Notes: a model not told the origin generated them from the sequence alone. A stretch of 64,000 nt of DNA from Lobosporangium transversale (GCF_002105155.1 NW_019029007.1:248001-312000); one strand, 5' to 3'; counted from the stretch's first letter, positions 10,328 to 23,228 are shown. Numbers and translations: made by a program.

Positions 10328-12528
10328 ATGCCTACTAATATGGACATTGACTCGCCCAGTGCTAAGGCTCGTACTACCCTCGATGCGGAGAAACTGATCC
10401 AGCAACACTTGCTCAACCAGTCTCGTAAGCTTATTCTCCAGACCATTGCTTCGCGTGATACCGTCACAAAACCAGACGCTCCCATTCAAGATCTGGCAGC
10501 GACTATTCTTCGAAATATCTCAGGTACGTCAAAGTCTTTTAGGAGCTTTGTAATATCAGACATAGCTCCATCTTCTCACAGCGTCTCACTTGTTCCATTT
10601 ATTAACCCTTTGATTCGTTTTCTTCATCATCTCTCACAGGTGCCAAGACGTTGGAGGCTCTGCAAAAGCTTCAGGAGCTCCAGAGTCAGACTCAACAATC
10701 AGCATCGCTCTCCAGCAAATCATCAACCCTCTCGTCAAGCACATTGTCATGGAGGCCATCGACCATCCGCTCGAGCATAGATGATGATGATGATCTACAA
10801 CCTACACCTGAGCAACAAGAGTACTTTCGCTTACAATTGCTTAAACATCAGCAGCAGTTCCAGCAACAGCAGTATCAGCAAAAGCTCTTGATGCAGGCAC
10901 AGCTCCAGCTCCAGCAACAGCAAGCATCTAAACAGCAGCAAACAACATCTACCAAGAATGGTGAGGATGCTTTCGGAGAATATGATTTGACCAAAACTTC
11001 GTCTCCTATCTTGGCTCCCAAAACCAGTGCAAGCACTCTCGATAACGTTTCTTCCGCAGACTTGGACTCCAGTTCCAAAGATGATGTTTGGAGCCTCGCA
11101 GCTGCACTTCAAAAGGCAGGTTCCAAAACCCAGAAAACAAAAAAGCAGAGCTCGCGGCCTCCTCGTACTCTCGAATGCTTCAACTGCAAGGTTACCCAAA
11201 CGCCATTGTGGCGTCGTACTTTGGATCGCAAGCATTCATTGTGCAATGCTTGTGGACTATATTACAAACAGTACAACGGTCATCGTCCTCTTATGTCCGC
11301 CAGAAGCCATCTTTAAGTCAGGGTCAACAGCGCGAGTCATCTGCCCCTTATACTCTTACCCCATCTCCAAAATCATCACTTTATAGGGCCATTCTGGCAC
11401 CTAAGTTGGATACTTCGGTTTTATCGTCCTCTCTCATTACGTCCTCATCCAAAAACATGGATGTTGAAATTGAATCAGCCGCTCGCGCCCGTGGAGCTAC
11501 AGGACAAGAGCAAAGCGTCAAAGCATTGTCGACCTCCGAAAGTATGAATCGAGCGGCAAGTCTCAAGATGAGCAGCGTGTACATCATAGGACTGACGATA
11601 GTGCAAATGCTTCCACAGTAGTACAGTCTCAAACATTTGCTTCGTCAAGTCCGACATTCTCCGCTTGTATCAAGTCCCCTTATACCAATGGTTCACCCTC
11701 ATCAGCTGAACTCCAGTCTCTCTCATCCGAATCGCCTCTATTGACAAGTGACGGTGGCTCATTTTCGTCAAATAGCTCTGTATGCTCTCCTCTCACTAAT
11801 GCCGAGGTTCCTACCATGCCACCAATGAGTCTTTATTCGCTTCCTCCAACTGCTTTGGGTAGTGTACCTTTCTCTAACTTGATGTTCAGCGCGGCTCCTG
11901 CCTCAATGTTGAGCCAGACCTCAACTCCTACTCCACCCACAACGCCACCAAAGTCTCTTATTTTCGATGACGCTCGTTTTCAGATGTTGGTTGAACATAT
12001 GAGGCCTGGTCAAATGTACAAATTCCTTAATATTCTGGAAAAGCGATGTCGAGTTTTGCGCAACCACTTGGGCATGCCTCCATTCCTGCCTCAACTCTCG
12101 ATCATGAGCAGCAGTTGCTCAATTTGCTCCAACCGCAGCCTATCTCTGTTGAGTCCAAGTCGAATGAAAGCAACTTTGAGCACGCTCCCCTGTCCCCTAC
12201 AAAAGAGGCTATCTCCAATGATTTCTTACCTACTTTTCAACAGCAGAGTGACCTGATTGCATCATTTCTTCAGGCAAACGAGGCTGGTAGTACCTTCATG
12301 GGCCGAGGTTCGGACATGAATGACCAAGCCGATTCCAACTTAGAGAAGGATACTCATCAGACAGCAGCTGAAGAAGACACTAGCATGGCTTACTATCCGT
12401 CTTCGCTCCCATCCACATCTGTCACATCTTTTCTGACGTCGAGCTTGAATCTTATGGCCAATGAGACAGCTGATGGCAAATTCTGGCAGACAGCCTCTAA
12501 CTCGATTGCTATCTATGCCAATGAGTAA
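10328..12528 (+). CDS. GATA-type zinc finger transcription factor
   Basis: The start ATG at 10328 gives MPTNMDIDSPSAKARTTLDA. A phase-1 intron (10524-10639) follows. Next come LEALQKLQELQSQTQQSAS, an acidic/Gln-rich region (about codons 110-170), and one C-terminal-side finger: CFNCKVTQTPLWRR, then HSLCNACGLYYKQYNGHRP, with CX2CX18CX2C spacing. GATA factors bind (A/T)GATA(A/G) in the nucleus. The rest is Ser/Thr/Pro-rich and ends QTASNSIAIYANE. Three apparent 1-nt losses are needed to keep the frame: near 11291 (directly after the finger, restoring YVRQKP), between 11567 and 11620, and near 12050-12100. Each downstream frame remains coding-like, so indel errors are favoured over decay. Confidence 0.88.
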
Positions 12529-14047
12529 GCCTTCCCAAGTGATGGAGATCGTCAGGTGGTTTCCCGCCACCTTGAGGACCTCGATGGCCTTCCTCCATCT
12601 CAATACGGTGGAGGGGCCCCTCGCCTTGCGCACATCAGTTTTGGTTTCGCGCTCAACTACACTTTCTTACCCTTCCTCGTTTTTTGTGCTGTTTTGTTCT
12701 TTTTTTGTGTTTTGATTATCGAGCTTGCAGTTTAAAATTTTCGTCACTTCCTCTGTTATTATCATCACCACCTATCAATACTTCAGCCCAGCCTCTCCTT
12801 TATGGCTGTTGTCAACTTGATCCACCACTTTCAATTTTTTTTTCTTCATTTTTTTTTTTTTTTTTATGAAAAAATGATTTTTTGGCCTTTTTTTTCTTTT
12901 TCTTTTTCTTTTTTTTTTTTTTTTTTTTTCTTTTTCCAAGCTTCATCACATGATGAATGACCTGTGGATTGTAGATACTTTTCTTTTAGTCTTTTTATCG
13001 TTCTGCTGCGCCGTTGGATGCATACCACTTGGCTATTGCTTTTTTTTTATCTTTCGACACTTTACTTTTTAGGGAGAGCAATGAGTGAGAGTGAAAAAAA
13101 AAATTAATTATGGCATTAGTATACAAAAGTTGGAGGAAGTGCATCTCCCCAACCCCCAGAATTAAAGATCTAAAAGGGCCAAGCCAGGAATCTCGAGCTG
13201 AAAATCGAGAACTTCCTTTGATGCTTGTGCTCACACACCCCCCCCGTCCTGGGCCAACGAGATATTTGGCCTGAATCAAACTTCCCAGATTTATTGATTG
13301 AATTTATGTTTTGTTGAGGAGAGGGCTCCTGCTAACAAAAACTACTTTTTGACTTGCATGTAAAAATGACTGTGGCTGGTCAAGGATACTTTTTTTAAAA
13401 GTGAAAGATCAGAGTGCTTGAAAAGAAACAGAATGGCACCATGCCATTTTTTTTTCTTTTGCACGCATCTTTCGTCGTTCCAGGAGAGACTAAATGGTTT
13501 TTTTTATGCTTCGCGATCGATCGACTATTCAGCCTAAACTTGACCAGAGGAAACGCAAAAAACGAAGCTTTTTTTTATCTTTTGTATAGATTTGATAATT
13601 CCGTTGCGTTCGTAAACTAGATGAGGACTGTTGCTTTTTCCAAGCTTTAACATTTTTTTCATATTTTCCAAGCACCATCCATCGACAACGCAAATGGTGT
13701 ACATAATATAAGGGTAGGAAGTTAATATAGATTTCTAATCAAGATGAATGACCGCTGCAAACTGATCATTATTCTTGATCCTGCTAAGTAGGAAATTATA
13801 AATGTATCTGTGAATCTGATAGAACTTTGTTATTTAACAGTTCCAGTTTTTTTTTGAGCACTTGCAAAAAAATTTAATATGTCTTTCTTGACTGCAATCT
13901 TCTTGGTCTAGCTTCAGTCCCAGCACCACAAGCCTCAGGAATAAATACTTGATCTGACGCCACATTATTTATCAAAGGGGCTGTACTCAAGTTGACAGAA
14001 GGAGGCAGATGCCCTTGAGATAACCATAGACTTCGTGAACTTATAAT

Positions 14048-14080
<33 letters not shown>

Positions 14081-15092
14081 CCCCTAATGACCGCTGTTTA
14101 ATAATTTATACTTCCCCTTCCCGAAAAGCTGAATGATGAAAAAGCAAGCGATTCGATGCGAGGGTGGACGAAATGGAAGAATAATGTTCATCATAAATTG
14201 GGGTGTCTACACCTATACCTATATCAAACATCCACACTTCCTCTTCTGCACGAACGCCGCTTGCATGTGGGGATGTAATCCTAACTTAAGAATAGCTTGT
14301 TGAGTGTAGGTCAATGGTGATGGTAGTTAGTTTATAAAAGCGCTTATATTCGTACAGTCATTGACAGACCTGCCTGACTTGCGATGGCATGATAAACTTA
14401 TGGAATATTTGTCACAGACTCGAAACGCTGCTAATGAGAATCGAGCGCATGGAGCAATGCATACAATTACCTGAATGGGCTATAGGACACCTTTACTATT
14501 GTCGTTGTCTATTTTCATCCGCAGCAATGATCTAGCAAAATTGGATAGGCAAAGCAAGGGAACCTGAACACGTAATTCATGGATCGATCTTTATGTCATA
14601 CATACATCTTTAGAGGTTTAAGGCTGGAATCCCATTAAACTACCGACTCTGCAGATGTGGGGTAGGAGACGCAAGTCTAGATTGTATGAATAGAGCTTGT
14701 AACCACAGCAGCCACAGCAATCATGCTCCACAGCTCATCATATCATCAACACCAGCAATAAGAAAAACAGCAATGTCGGCTGTATATACTGGTTACCGTA
14801 TCTTGTTTGATTCTTAAGAGCTGCATTGCTGCATGTTTAGATTTATTGTCATTTATTTCTGATCGATCACGCATGTCGGCCGTTGAAAACCAAAAACCAA
14901 AAAAAAAAAAAAAAAAAAAAAAAGCATCTTTTGATGCGCTTGCAATCAAATCATAGTCCTTGTTGGATTACAAAGGAACGCACCTACAGCATACAGTGTA
15001 GTTTTTGTTCTTGATGTCCTAGTTGATCTAATCTGCAGAGCGGAGAGAGATGGTACAGATGATTTCTCGTTAATAAATATTAGAATGCATTG

Positions 15093-15128
<36 letters not shown>

Positions 15129-15860
15129 AAGTATCACAGCTGTCGAAGTGGCATCTTTAATTGTAGAATGGTATAATATATCCGTTATAAGAAGCTCTTG
15201 TTGTATCGCTTATTTGAGATCCGATGTCGTGATGATACTTGTCTGTTGAATCAATTAAAAGATATGGATACTGAGCGTGAGAGTGCAACAAAAGTGCAAC
15301 AAAAATGTGAAAAAAAAAAGTATCTTTTTGGAGAGGAGGTTAAGAAGTTTGTTCCCTCACCTCTCCCGGGCCAGAAGAGGGCTGATGGAGAAAGTGTGCC
15401 AGTTCTTTGAAAGTCCAAAAATTGAGATGCAGGGGTTGAAGAGCAACATATCCAAGTCATTTGAATTTTCAATTGTCAAGGGTTTTGTGGCTGTAATTAC
15501 AATGTTACAGGAACGAGTTTACAACAAAGGCTTCGATCAGGAGACGACAAGTCATCTCAATTCCAAATTCTTTTACTTCACACGCCTCACATTCATTCTT
15601 CATACCTCACACCTCACACCTCATACCCCATACCTCACACTTATTCCCTTTCTTCCTTCATCTCCTTCATTCTCATACACAATAAGTTGTTCCATATTTA
15701 TCAATTATCCTGCCCCATTTCTCTTTATTTCATTCATAAAAAAATAGCTTTTATAATTCTACTTTGCAACAAAACTAAGCAAAACAAAACAAAAAACCTT
15801 GCTGGTGTGTATATGTACATCGTCAGCACCGTGTAGCGAATGACCCCTTGCTAGCACTCC
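12529..15860. other. Long intergenic region with many homopolymers
   Basis: Poly-T runs follow the GATA gene (12837-12867 and 12905-12930, interrupted). Other tracts are T30 at 14051-14080, A near 14900-14922 and T31 at 15097-15127. Imperfect CACACCTCATA repeats lie at 15605-15645. Apart from the minus-strand candidate at 13874-14280, I see no convincing gene. Confidence 0.5.
13874..14280 (-). CDS. Hypothetical gene fragment, two coding-like exons
   Basis: On the minus strand, after CTTAAGTTAG (acceptor-like), one frame reads ITSPHASGVRAEEEVWMFDI and continues with GVDTPIYDEHY, about 56 codons, to a possible donor GTATAA near 14111. A second frame, about 14045-13874, reads SSRSLWLSQGHLPPSVNLST and ends PRRLQSRKTY before a TAA. 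The intron between them would contain T30 (14051-14080). Residue composition is coding-like in both, but no upstream exon, start codon or family was found. It could be the tail of an unknown gene or a relic. Confidence 0.38.
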
Positions 15861-18800
15861 ATGGCAGTGAACATGGTAATGAGCAAAAGCGCTGGTTCAA
15901 GAGGAAGAGAAGTGGACAAGGGTTTGGCAGCACTCACTCAACCCAAGGTGCTCCTTTTCCATCTCTCTTCTCCTTACTAATTGACACCCTTGCTTGCTTG
16001 CTTTTTTTTTCGTCTCATCCATCACTTCGTTTTTCACCAGAGCGACAGCTACAGTTCTCACTCTGACTTTGAGCCTTATTCGCACTTTGCATACCAGGCA
16101 TCGTCGCAATTCGATGTAGGTGGTTTGCGCTTATACTTCTACTCCTTTTTTTTTTTTTTTTTTTTTTTTTGAACAGCCCTTGTATATATTGGTACTACCA
16201 CAACTAACGCCCAGTTTTGTGATCCATGGTCTATAGTTCACGTTCTATTCACCCCCACACGAGGGTGGGTCAAAGGATAACCTGTAAGGACATGGATGGT
16301 TACAAGGCAGAAGATCTTACACTTTAATGCAAAAGGATAGCCATTGACATATAATGTTGACTACGAAAGAAGCTAAAGGCCTCTCTCTTATATATATATA
16401 TATTCTTTTCTGTCATATAAATAGGTGCCGGCTGTGGTCTTTAATGCTGCGCTGCCACAGGATATGCCTTCATTGGGGCTGACAGGAGAGGAAGAGCCTA
16501 ATATTGAAGACCTTCTTAATCTAGAAGAAGCAGCTGCTCCTCGAAAACGGGATCGTGGCGAGAGAATAGTATGGACACCTGAGGAAGACGAGTTCCTTCG
16601 TGCTGCAGTTCAAAAATACGGGGATAAAACAGAAAAGTGGGCCAAGATTGCAGCATGTGTACCAGGAAGAACCAACAAAAATTGCAGGAAACGTTGGTTC
16701 CACTCACTCGACCCTAAGCTCAAAAAAGGTCCTTGGACCCCAGAAGAGGATCACTTACTCAGGACCGGTGTGGAAATGTTTAAGGGGCAATGGAGCAAGA
16801 TTGCAGAGCGTATTCCTGGGCGTACTGATGACCAATGTGCCAAGAGATGGCGCGAAGGTCTGGATCCACATATTGATAGGGCTGCCTGGACTCCAGAGGA
16901 CGATCTTATCTTGTTACAGAGATTTGAGGAGTTTGGCAGTCAGTGGCAAAAGATTGCTCTGGCCTTTCCAGGAAGACCTGGTACACTGTCGAAACCGCTG
17001 GCGGAAAATTCAGAGAGGGATCAACCACATGAAGCGAGTCAACAAAAAAAGAGGCCAAGGAAGCAGCAATGATGCAGCCATCCTTGCCGAAACCCGTCGT
17101 CTGGAGGCTCTTTTAGATACACATAACGATGACTTTGAATCCGATGCAAACTATCACGTAAATTCAGACGATATCCTGTTGATGCGAGATTCATTTTTCG
17201 ACGAAGAGTTTCTGGAGCATGGGATCACGCTGGACGATGATTCTTTTGCAAAACTTGCGAGCGATATTAAGGGTGATCAAGCAGACAATAGTGAACCTGA
17301 GGACGACACTAAGCCGTATGGCTGCGCAATCCTTGACTGTAATTTCATGAGTTCATCACCATCGCTCCTCTACTATCACATTAAGGCATCGCATGCAGGG
17401 ACTACGGTCGAAAAGCCTTTTCGATGCACTATGCCCGGTTGTGAGATGCGGAAAAGATACAAGAACATCAATGGTCTTCAATACCATGTCACACATGCTA
17501 AGAACTCACCGGGACATACGGGTCATTCTAATACCATTGAAGACACCTCAGAGTCTTCCAGCAAAGCCATCCGGACGGCTCGACAAAGCACTCCCAATTC
17601 TCATAACAAACTTAATACATCTACTTCTAGTGCACCATCACCTAGCCTTGGTCTCCGCATGCCCATACCTTCCACTGTGTTTGAAACCTCAATGATGGGT
17701 CTTCCCAACTCCCCCACTCCAACCGAGGTTCATCTACAACTACACCAATCCTCTCAAAAAGACCATCCACCACAGACTCTTTTCCAACATATAGCACATA
17801 ACGCCCTTAATATTCCACATAGTGCATCGTCACTAGAAGGGTCAGCTGCATCCTCGCAGACCTCTTCAGGAGCATCTTCACCTAAAAACCATCGTACTCT
17901 GCTACACTGTCCCGAACTAGGGTGTGAACAGAGTTATCACCAAATTCAAGGATTAAACACGCACATAACCAATAGCCACGGTCATAGGGCGATGACTATG
18001 CACAGCGATGATACAATATTCAGGACGGATGCCATGGTCATCCCGCAAAATAGCCATACCGACCTCGACATTGATATGATAGATTTAACTTCAGCAGCAT
18101 CTTCGCCCTTGGACAGCAATCTATTACTGCAGCATCAAGTAGCTAGTAACGGCGATCATATGGTTATAGATGCAATGTCAGCGCCTAACAATGTGCAGGA
18201 TATCTCTAATAGCACCGATGGCAATAATGGCAGCAATACGACTGATAATAATGCAGATTTTGATATCTTTGGAGGAAAGGAGCTTTTTTTCGCAAATCCC
18301 ATGGGGAATCCTTTGCATGATAGAATACATTTTGGGACACATATCAACGTGGCCGCACACGAGCCTATTTTTGTTCAACCGATGTCGATAACTACAACAA
18401 CAGCTACAGATGCAGGGGCTAGCAATCTCAATTCAGCAACGAATTCCAGCATTCTGTCATTAACGACTTCAGCGCTACTTGCTACGGTCCCGGCATTTTC
18501 TACTCCAGCTTCAGTGCTTCCTGCTACATTCACATCCAAAGTAACCAAGGCGCCGGCATCCAGATCATCAACGAAAAAGTTCGCTTGTGCTGCACCTGCC
18601 TGTCAAAAGTCGTATGTGAGTCAATCGAGTCTAAATAACCATATGCGGAATGATCATATTGATCTCTACAGCAGTATCAGTGCCTCTAAAGCGTCTTCAA
18701 GTGGATCTGTCACAGCTTCTGTGCGTCGTCTTCCTACAGCTTCTATGGAGCTTCCTAATACCTCAGACTACTCAAAGGAAGAGGATGAATCGAACAAGCC

Positions 18801-18912
18801 TTATAAATGTCTTGTTCCAGGGTGTGGCAAGGGATATACCAATATTAATGGCCTCAAAAACCATTTACTGCAAACTCATGGATCAACTCCTAAAACGAGC
18901 ACTGCTGCGTGA
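15861..18912 (+). CDS. Transcription factor with three Myb repeats and five C2H2 zinc fingers
   Basis: Exon 1 (15861-15947) and exon 2 (16041-16115) are inferred; both junctions keep phase 0, and intron 1 has a TACTAAT branch site. Exon 3 (from 16425) encodes three Myb repeats: VWTPEEDEFLRAAVQKYG, PWTPEEDHLLRTGVEMF and AWTPEDDLILLQRFEEFG. Their ends are NCRKRWFHSLDP, QCAKRWREGLDP and HCRNRWRKIQRG. One indel near 16976-16984, inside repeat 3, separates the reading frames. Five C2H2 fingers follow, some SFP1-like: CAILDCNF..H..H, CTMPGCEMRKRY, CPELGCEQSY, CAAPACQKSY and CLVPGCGKGYTNINGLKNH. Ser/Thr-rich linkers separate them. It is a nuclear DNA-binding protein by inference; target sites are unknown. 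The combination of both domain types in one chain is unusual. Confidence 0.88.
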
Positions 18913-19493
18913 TAAACAGGAGATTGCAAGATTTTTTTTTTTTTTTTTTTTTATGAATCGTAATATTATAGACAGCTATTTCCTTGTAAATAAAATAAAT
19001 AAACAAACCGAAGCTGTCCTTTCAGGCCTGACCTCATGAAAATGGATTTCCTCCGCTCCTCCATAGAGATATCAAATAAAGCACGTTTCAAAGCCTTTGA
19101 AATGAATTACGTTACTCAAATATATTCCAGATACTCGATAAACCTGGGTTCTCAGACAGTTTATAATGGTAAATAAGATACAAAACCCAGAGAGAGTACA
19201 TATTAAGTTATTTAATCTTTTTAAACACCATAATGGTTGTAATTCTTGGCCCCTTTGATGTATTCACCACATATTTGGTCTTATTTGTACTTAACCCCTT
19301 CAATGCTGATCGGAACTAGGGATGTAGTTATCTGCTAAAAACTCTTTTATTTCCTTACCATGGTGGCTTTCCATGTATGCAAGGTATACGAAAGGTTGAA
19401 TAAAGGCAACCCTTGTGCCTGGAGCGATGATGTGTGTTAAAAGATTTATTTATTATCCTATGTTAAAATGTAGAGTCACCGGCAAAAATACTA
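18913..19493. other. Intergenic region between convergent genes
   Basis: This is the 3' flank of both the Myb/C2H2 gene and the ABC ATPase gene. A 21-nt poly-T (about 18932-18952) is followed by AAATAAAATAAATAAAC, a likely polyadenylation region. Nothing else is recognised. Confidence 0.55.
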
Positions 19494-20993
19494 TTAATGG
19501 GCACCAGCGGTCTTGGAGGAAGAAGAGCTTGAGGAAGAAGCATTTGAGGAAGATTTTGAATGGCCTGAGGCCTTGTTATGCTTGCTTCCATTTGGTTTAA
19601 CGTGTCCATCCCCATGATCACGATTGCTCTCTATAGTTACGCTCAAAGGGCTGCCAGGTTCGCTGTTATCGCCTTCACGCATTTGCAATGTTCCTGCGCT
19701 AGAGATACGCTTGGCTTGGTGAGGATTATGAGTGACCCAGATACAGTTGAGTCCTCGAAGGGTCTCCTCGACCTTGTCACAACTTTCTTCATCCAACGCT
19801 GATGTGGGTTCTAGCAGGTTATCAGTACACATACACATGCATGCACGATAGTTTCGAAAAAAAAAAAAAAAAAAAAAAGGATTTCAATGAAAAATATAAA
19901 ATGATTTCACATCGATTTCAAGACCAAAAACTATGAAGAAAAAGAAGTAGCCACATACCATCAAGAAGCAGGACTTCTGGACGGAAAGAGCATCCGATAG
20001 CGAGAGCGATTCGTTGTATCTCTCCTCCAGAGAGAGTATTCCACTTGCTATGCCAGAGATCGGGTCGAACACCCCAGCTAGAGATTAATAATTAAAGGAG
20101 CAGATTGGTATGCGTACACAAGATGTAAAAAAAAAAAAAAAAAAAAAAAAAAAGATGAGATGGAGTTAGTACTTTATGTTAAATACTTACTAAATTTTTT
20201 TTTTTTTTTTTTTTTTTTTGGGTTGGCGTATCGATAGTCTTCGATTAGATGACACACAAAAAACATGGAGACATACTCTAGTGCAACTTGGACGGGGTCA
20301 TCGTAATAATCGGTGTTATTTTTGTGAGTTTGGAACTTTCGAATCACTTCTACGAAATCGAGAGGCGTTCCTTCCATGACAGCGGTGCGTTGAGGGATAT
20401 ACATGACTAAACTTCGCCATGTTGGGATGCCCATTGATCCGGAGTTCTTTTTTTTATTTTTTTTATTTTTTTTTTATTTTTTTGTTTATGGTTTTTTGTA
20501 AGTTAAGAGATGGCAGTATCAGTATCGGAGGAGCATGACCATTTTTGGCAATTGCAGGTTTTTTTTTTTTTTTTCTTTTAATCTCTAATTTTAAGTTCTA
20601 GATCTTTTTGTTTGTTTGTTTTGTTATGTCTCTCATGATTATTATCTCTCCTCACTTACTTGTCATTCAGCCAAACCTGACCTTCATCCATAGAAATGGT
20701 CTGGTTGATGCACTTGAGCAGAGTAGATTTACTAAAGTGGGATAAAACAAGGAATGGGATCAGCTTGATAGATAGTAATTGTTAATTGCCGAGACGAATA
20801 ATAATATTATTAAATTAATATGTCCGTTATTCATATTTGCACATACCCTATTACCAGAAATGGGCCAGTGAAAAATTCCCCCTTTAGTTATTATTTTGTT
20901 CTTTTTTTTTAAGAGCCATGTGCCGTCTTCTTTTTTTTTGCCAATGCCTTTGGCACGGAAGAGAGTGTGTGAATTTGAGGAGGGCGAAGCCAT
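19494..20993 (-). CDS. ABC transporter ATP-binding protein, FetA/STAR1-like
   Basis: A stand-alone nucleotide-binding subunit; bacterial FetA and plant STAR1 pair with a FetB/STAR2 (UPF0014) membrane subunit for metal or nucleotide-sugar export. The start ATG at 20993 gives MASPSSNSHTLFRAKGIG. Motifs in order: the Walker A end GKSTLLKCINQ, MGIPTWRSLVMYIPQRTAVM (Q-loop), NTLSGGEIQRIALAIG (signature), EVLLLDEPTSALDEES (Walker B, D-loop) and IWVTHNPHQAKRIS (H-loop). A Ser-rich tail of about 40 residues ends the protein. Four introns are inferred; one splits the Gly codon just before the Walker A Lys. The sequence just upstream of that splice (20865-20900) does not keep one frame and seems to hold small indels. 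No FetB-like membrane gene is present in the window. Confidence 0.82.
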
Positions 20994-21336
20994 TCGGACG
21001 AGACGAGGAAAGGGAGAAGACAAATGGTGTAATAGCTATAATATTAATAACCAGTTTAGAGATTGTAACCGAATCAGCGATGCAAGGAATGAGATTCCAA
21101 TGAGATTCAGAATGAGGGAGAAAGGGAAAGGAGTGAAAGAAGGAGAAGGAATGATAAAAAACCCATTTAATTCATTTAATATATTTATATTGTTTAGAGA
21201 ATACAAATAATGTAATCAATTGAATGCTAAAATCGCTCAATCACATTGACGTAGATATCTCGCCATCATTTTTTTTTTAAGTTTTAAATGGCGAAGTTGC
21301 TGGACAATCTACCTGCCTCTGCAGGTGTAGGGAGTG

Positions 21337-22179
21337 TCAGCACAATGTCTGGAATAAATCTCTTGGCTCTACCACTCTCCTCTTCTTTTTTCCTCCCTCT
21401 ATATCTGCCAGACGTAACAGAGTATCCTGTTCACTAGGCTTTGTGCCTTCTCCAGCAGCCCCGTAAGATTTTTTCATTGTGGCAGATGGCAACCGCAATG
21501 GCCGCTGCTGTCGTTGCCGCACATAAAACTTGCCAGTGCTATTGTTAGTTTACTGTTGTTGTTATTGCTTCCGTCAAAATCTCTTGATGGAGAAGCAGAT
21601 TTGGTTTCTAGAGGTTGTTTAAAGTTTAGCCTGAATGGATGATGGAGACCAAAATAGTTTTAACTCTCAGGGCGTGACATACCAACGCCACTCGCAAGCA
21701 CTATAGTCTCAGGAACGTCCCCTAAAATCTCATAGCACCCATTAATGCCTCTGATGGAAGAAAGAATTTAACTCGTTACTACCTTCGGCCCATTCATAAC
21801 GAGCCAAATAGCGGGCGTCGTTATCTCGTTATAATAACGTTACAATTGTTGTTGTTGTTGCTGCTGTTGTTGCCGCTGTTGAGATAGATATGGTGGCTCC
21901 GTAAGCTGAGACTAAGCTCGGGCACCCTTGGATATGAGTATTGGGTTGGCTTGTGCGGCACTGTGAGGAGGAAAAGTCCTTGCAGCTGAGCCACATAGCA
22001 TAGTAACTGATTGGTTGATAGCGATGTACTGCGAAAAGGACCGTGTGGAGGCACAGGCTCGCGTTCAGCTGCCGCCGACTAGGTGGGGGTGACAAATTCA
22101 ATATACTAAGATGTGGAAGAGTTTGAATATTGTCATCCAATGGCTCTTTGCTATTTATTGGTGGTAAACCTTGCTCCAT
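21337..22179 (-). CDS. Unknown protein, reading frame broken several times
   Basis: Coding-like pieces follow each other on the minus strand. ATG 22179 starts MEQGLPPINSKEPLDDNIQT. Later pieces include a poly-Gln run (21850-21875), DNDARYLARYEWAE, and (after an intron with CCATCAGAG) GINGCYEILGDVPETIVLAS. The C-terminal frame reads RLPSATMKKSYGAAGEGTKP and ends EPRDLFQTLC. At least three frame changes are needed. I do not recognise the family. It lies head to tail upstream of the ABC ATPase gene, but nothing suggests a shared role. Either sequence errors or a decaying gene could explain it. Confidence 0.45.
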
Positions 22180-23228
22180 TAATAGCGGTTATTGGATATG
22201 GTGGTCGTTGTAAGCAGGTAGCAGAAGTGCACATGAGTCAATTGTGGCAGACAAATCTCGGATACAATTAGATGACAGGCAAATACCCTTGAAGTCGTAA
22301 CAAAGACATTACATTAAGAAGCATTGTCATTTTTGACTTTTGTTTTCTTCGTCCATAAAAAGGAAAGAGCTCCAATCTTACATGGTAATGGGATTGAGGA
22401 CGATAGAAGCCTCGACAATGTTTAAACACGTAGCATTTAGAATGATTAGATAAAGTACAATATTGAGTCCGTCAGTGAAAGGTGACAGGATGATCCTCTT
22501 TTGACCAAGGTGAAGCACCTGTACGAAAGAACTCAAATGCAGCGCGTATGGTCCCTTTGCAGTAGGGTGACAGAGAGGGTATAATAGAAGGAGCGGAGGA
22601 CAAAGAAATTACCTTGGCCAAGAGTCATATACACATATACACATATACACCCATCACCTTCTTTTGTGGTATGAATCAAACAAACCCTCAAAAGAGCCGA
22701 TGCTCATTCCAAAACTCAATGAGAACTCAACAAGAGAGTAGATTGCCAAGTCGTGGCTGATCATTACATTCTGATTCCATTCTATGCTTTTTCTTTTCTT
22801 TGCTTTTTTTTTTTTTGTTTTTTTTTTTACAAAGAAAATAAGGTCAAGAGGTTGATGTACCGTGTGGCGTGCCATTGTTTTGGATTCTTTCTCAGGCCTT
22901 GGTGACTTACAAATTCGTCCTTTCCTCGTAGAAAAGAGTGAGTTATGGGGGCCCAAATGGATTGAAAGACCGGTGGGGTTACTATAGAACGCGATCTGAC
23001 ATTGTGGTGAGTAAAATCGAACTTTCTTCATGATGGTTTTGATTGGTGTCTTGCTATTCGTTCGATTCATCCAATACCTCCTTCAAACAAATGCAGGGCC
23101 GCATGACCAACAGTATAGGCAGTAGGCACTATTTCAATACATGACACATATCTATACCACAATGCAACATCCTCAGCCGAGCACTACACAAGGAGAGATT
23201 ACTGAGTAGAACAACCAGACGATCAGCA

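Noticed and set aside
22654-23070. 138-codon minus-strand frame
   Set aside because: It includes a Lys run from a poly-T tract, has no motif, no splice support and no recognisable family.
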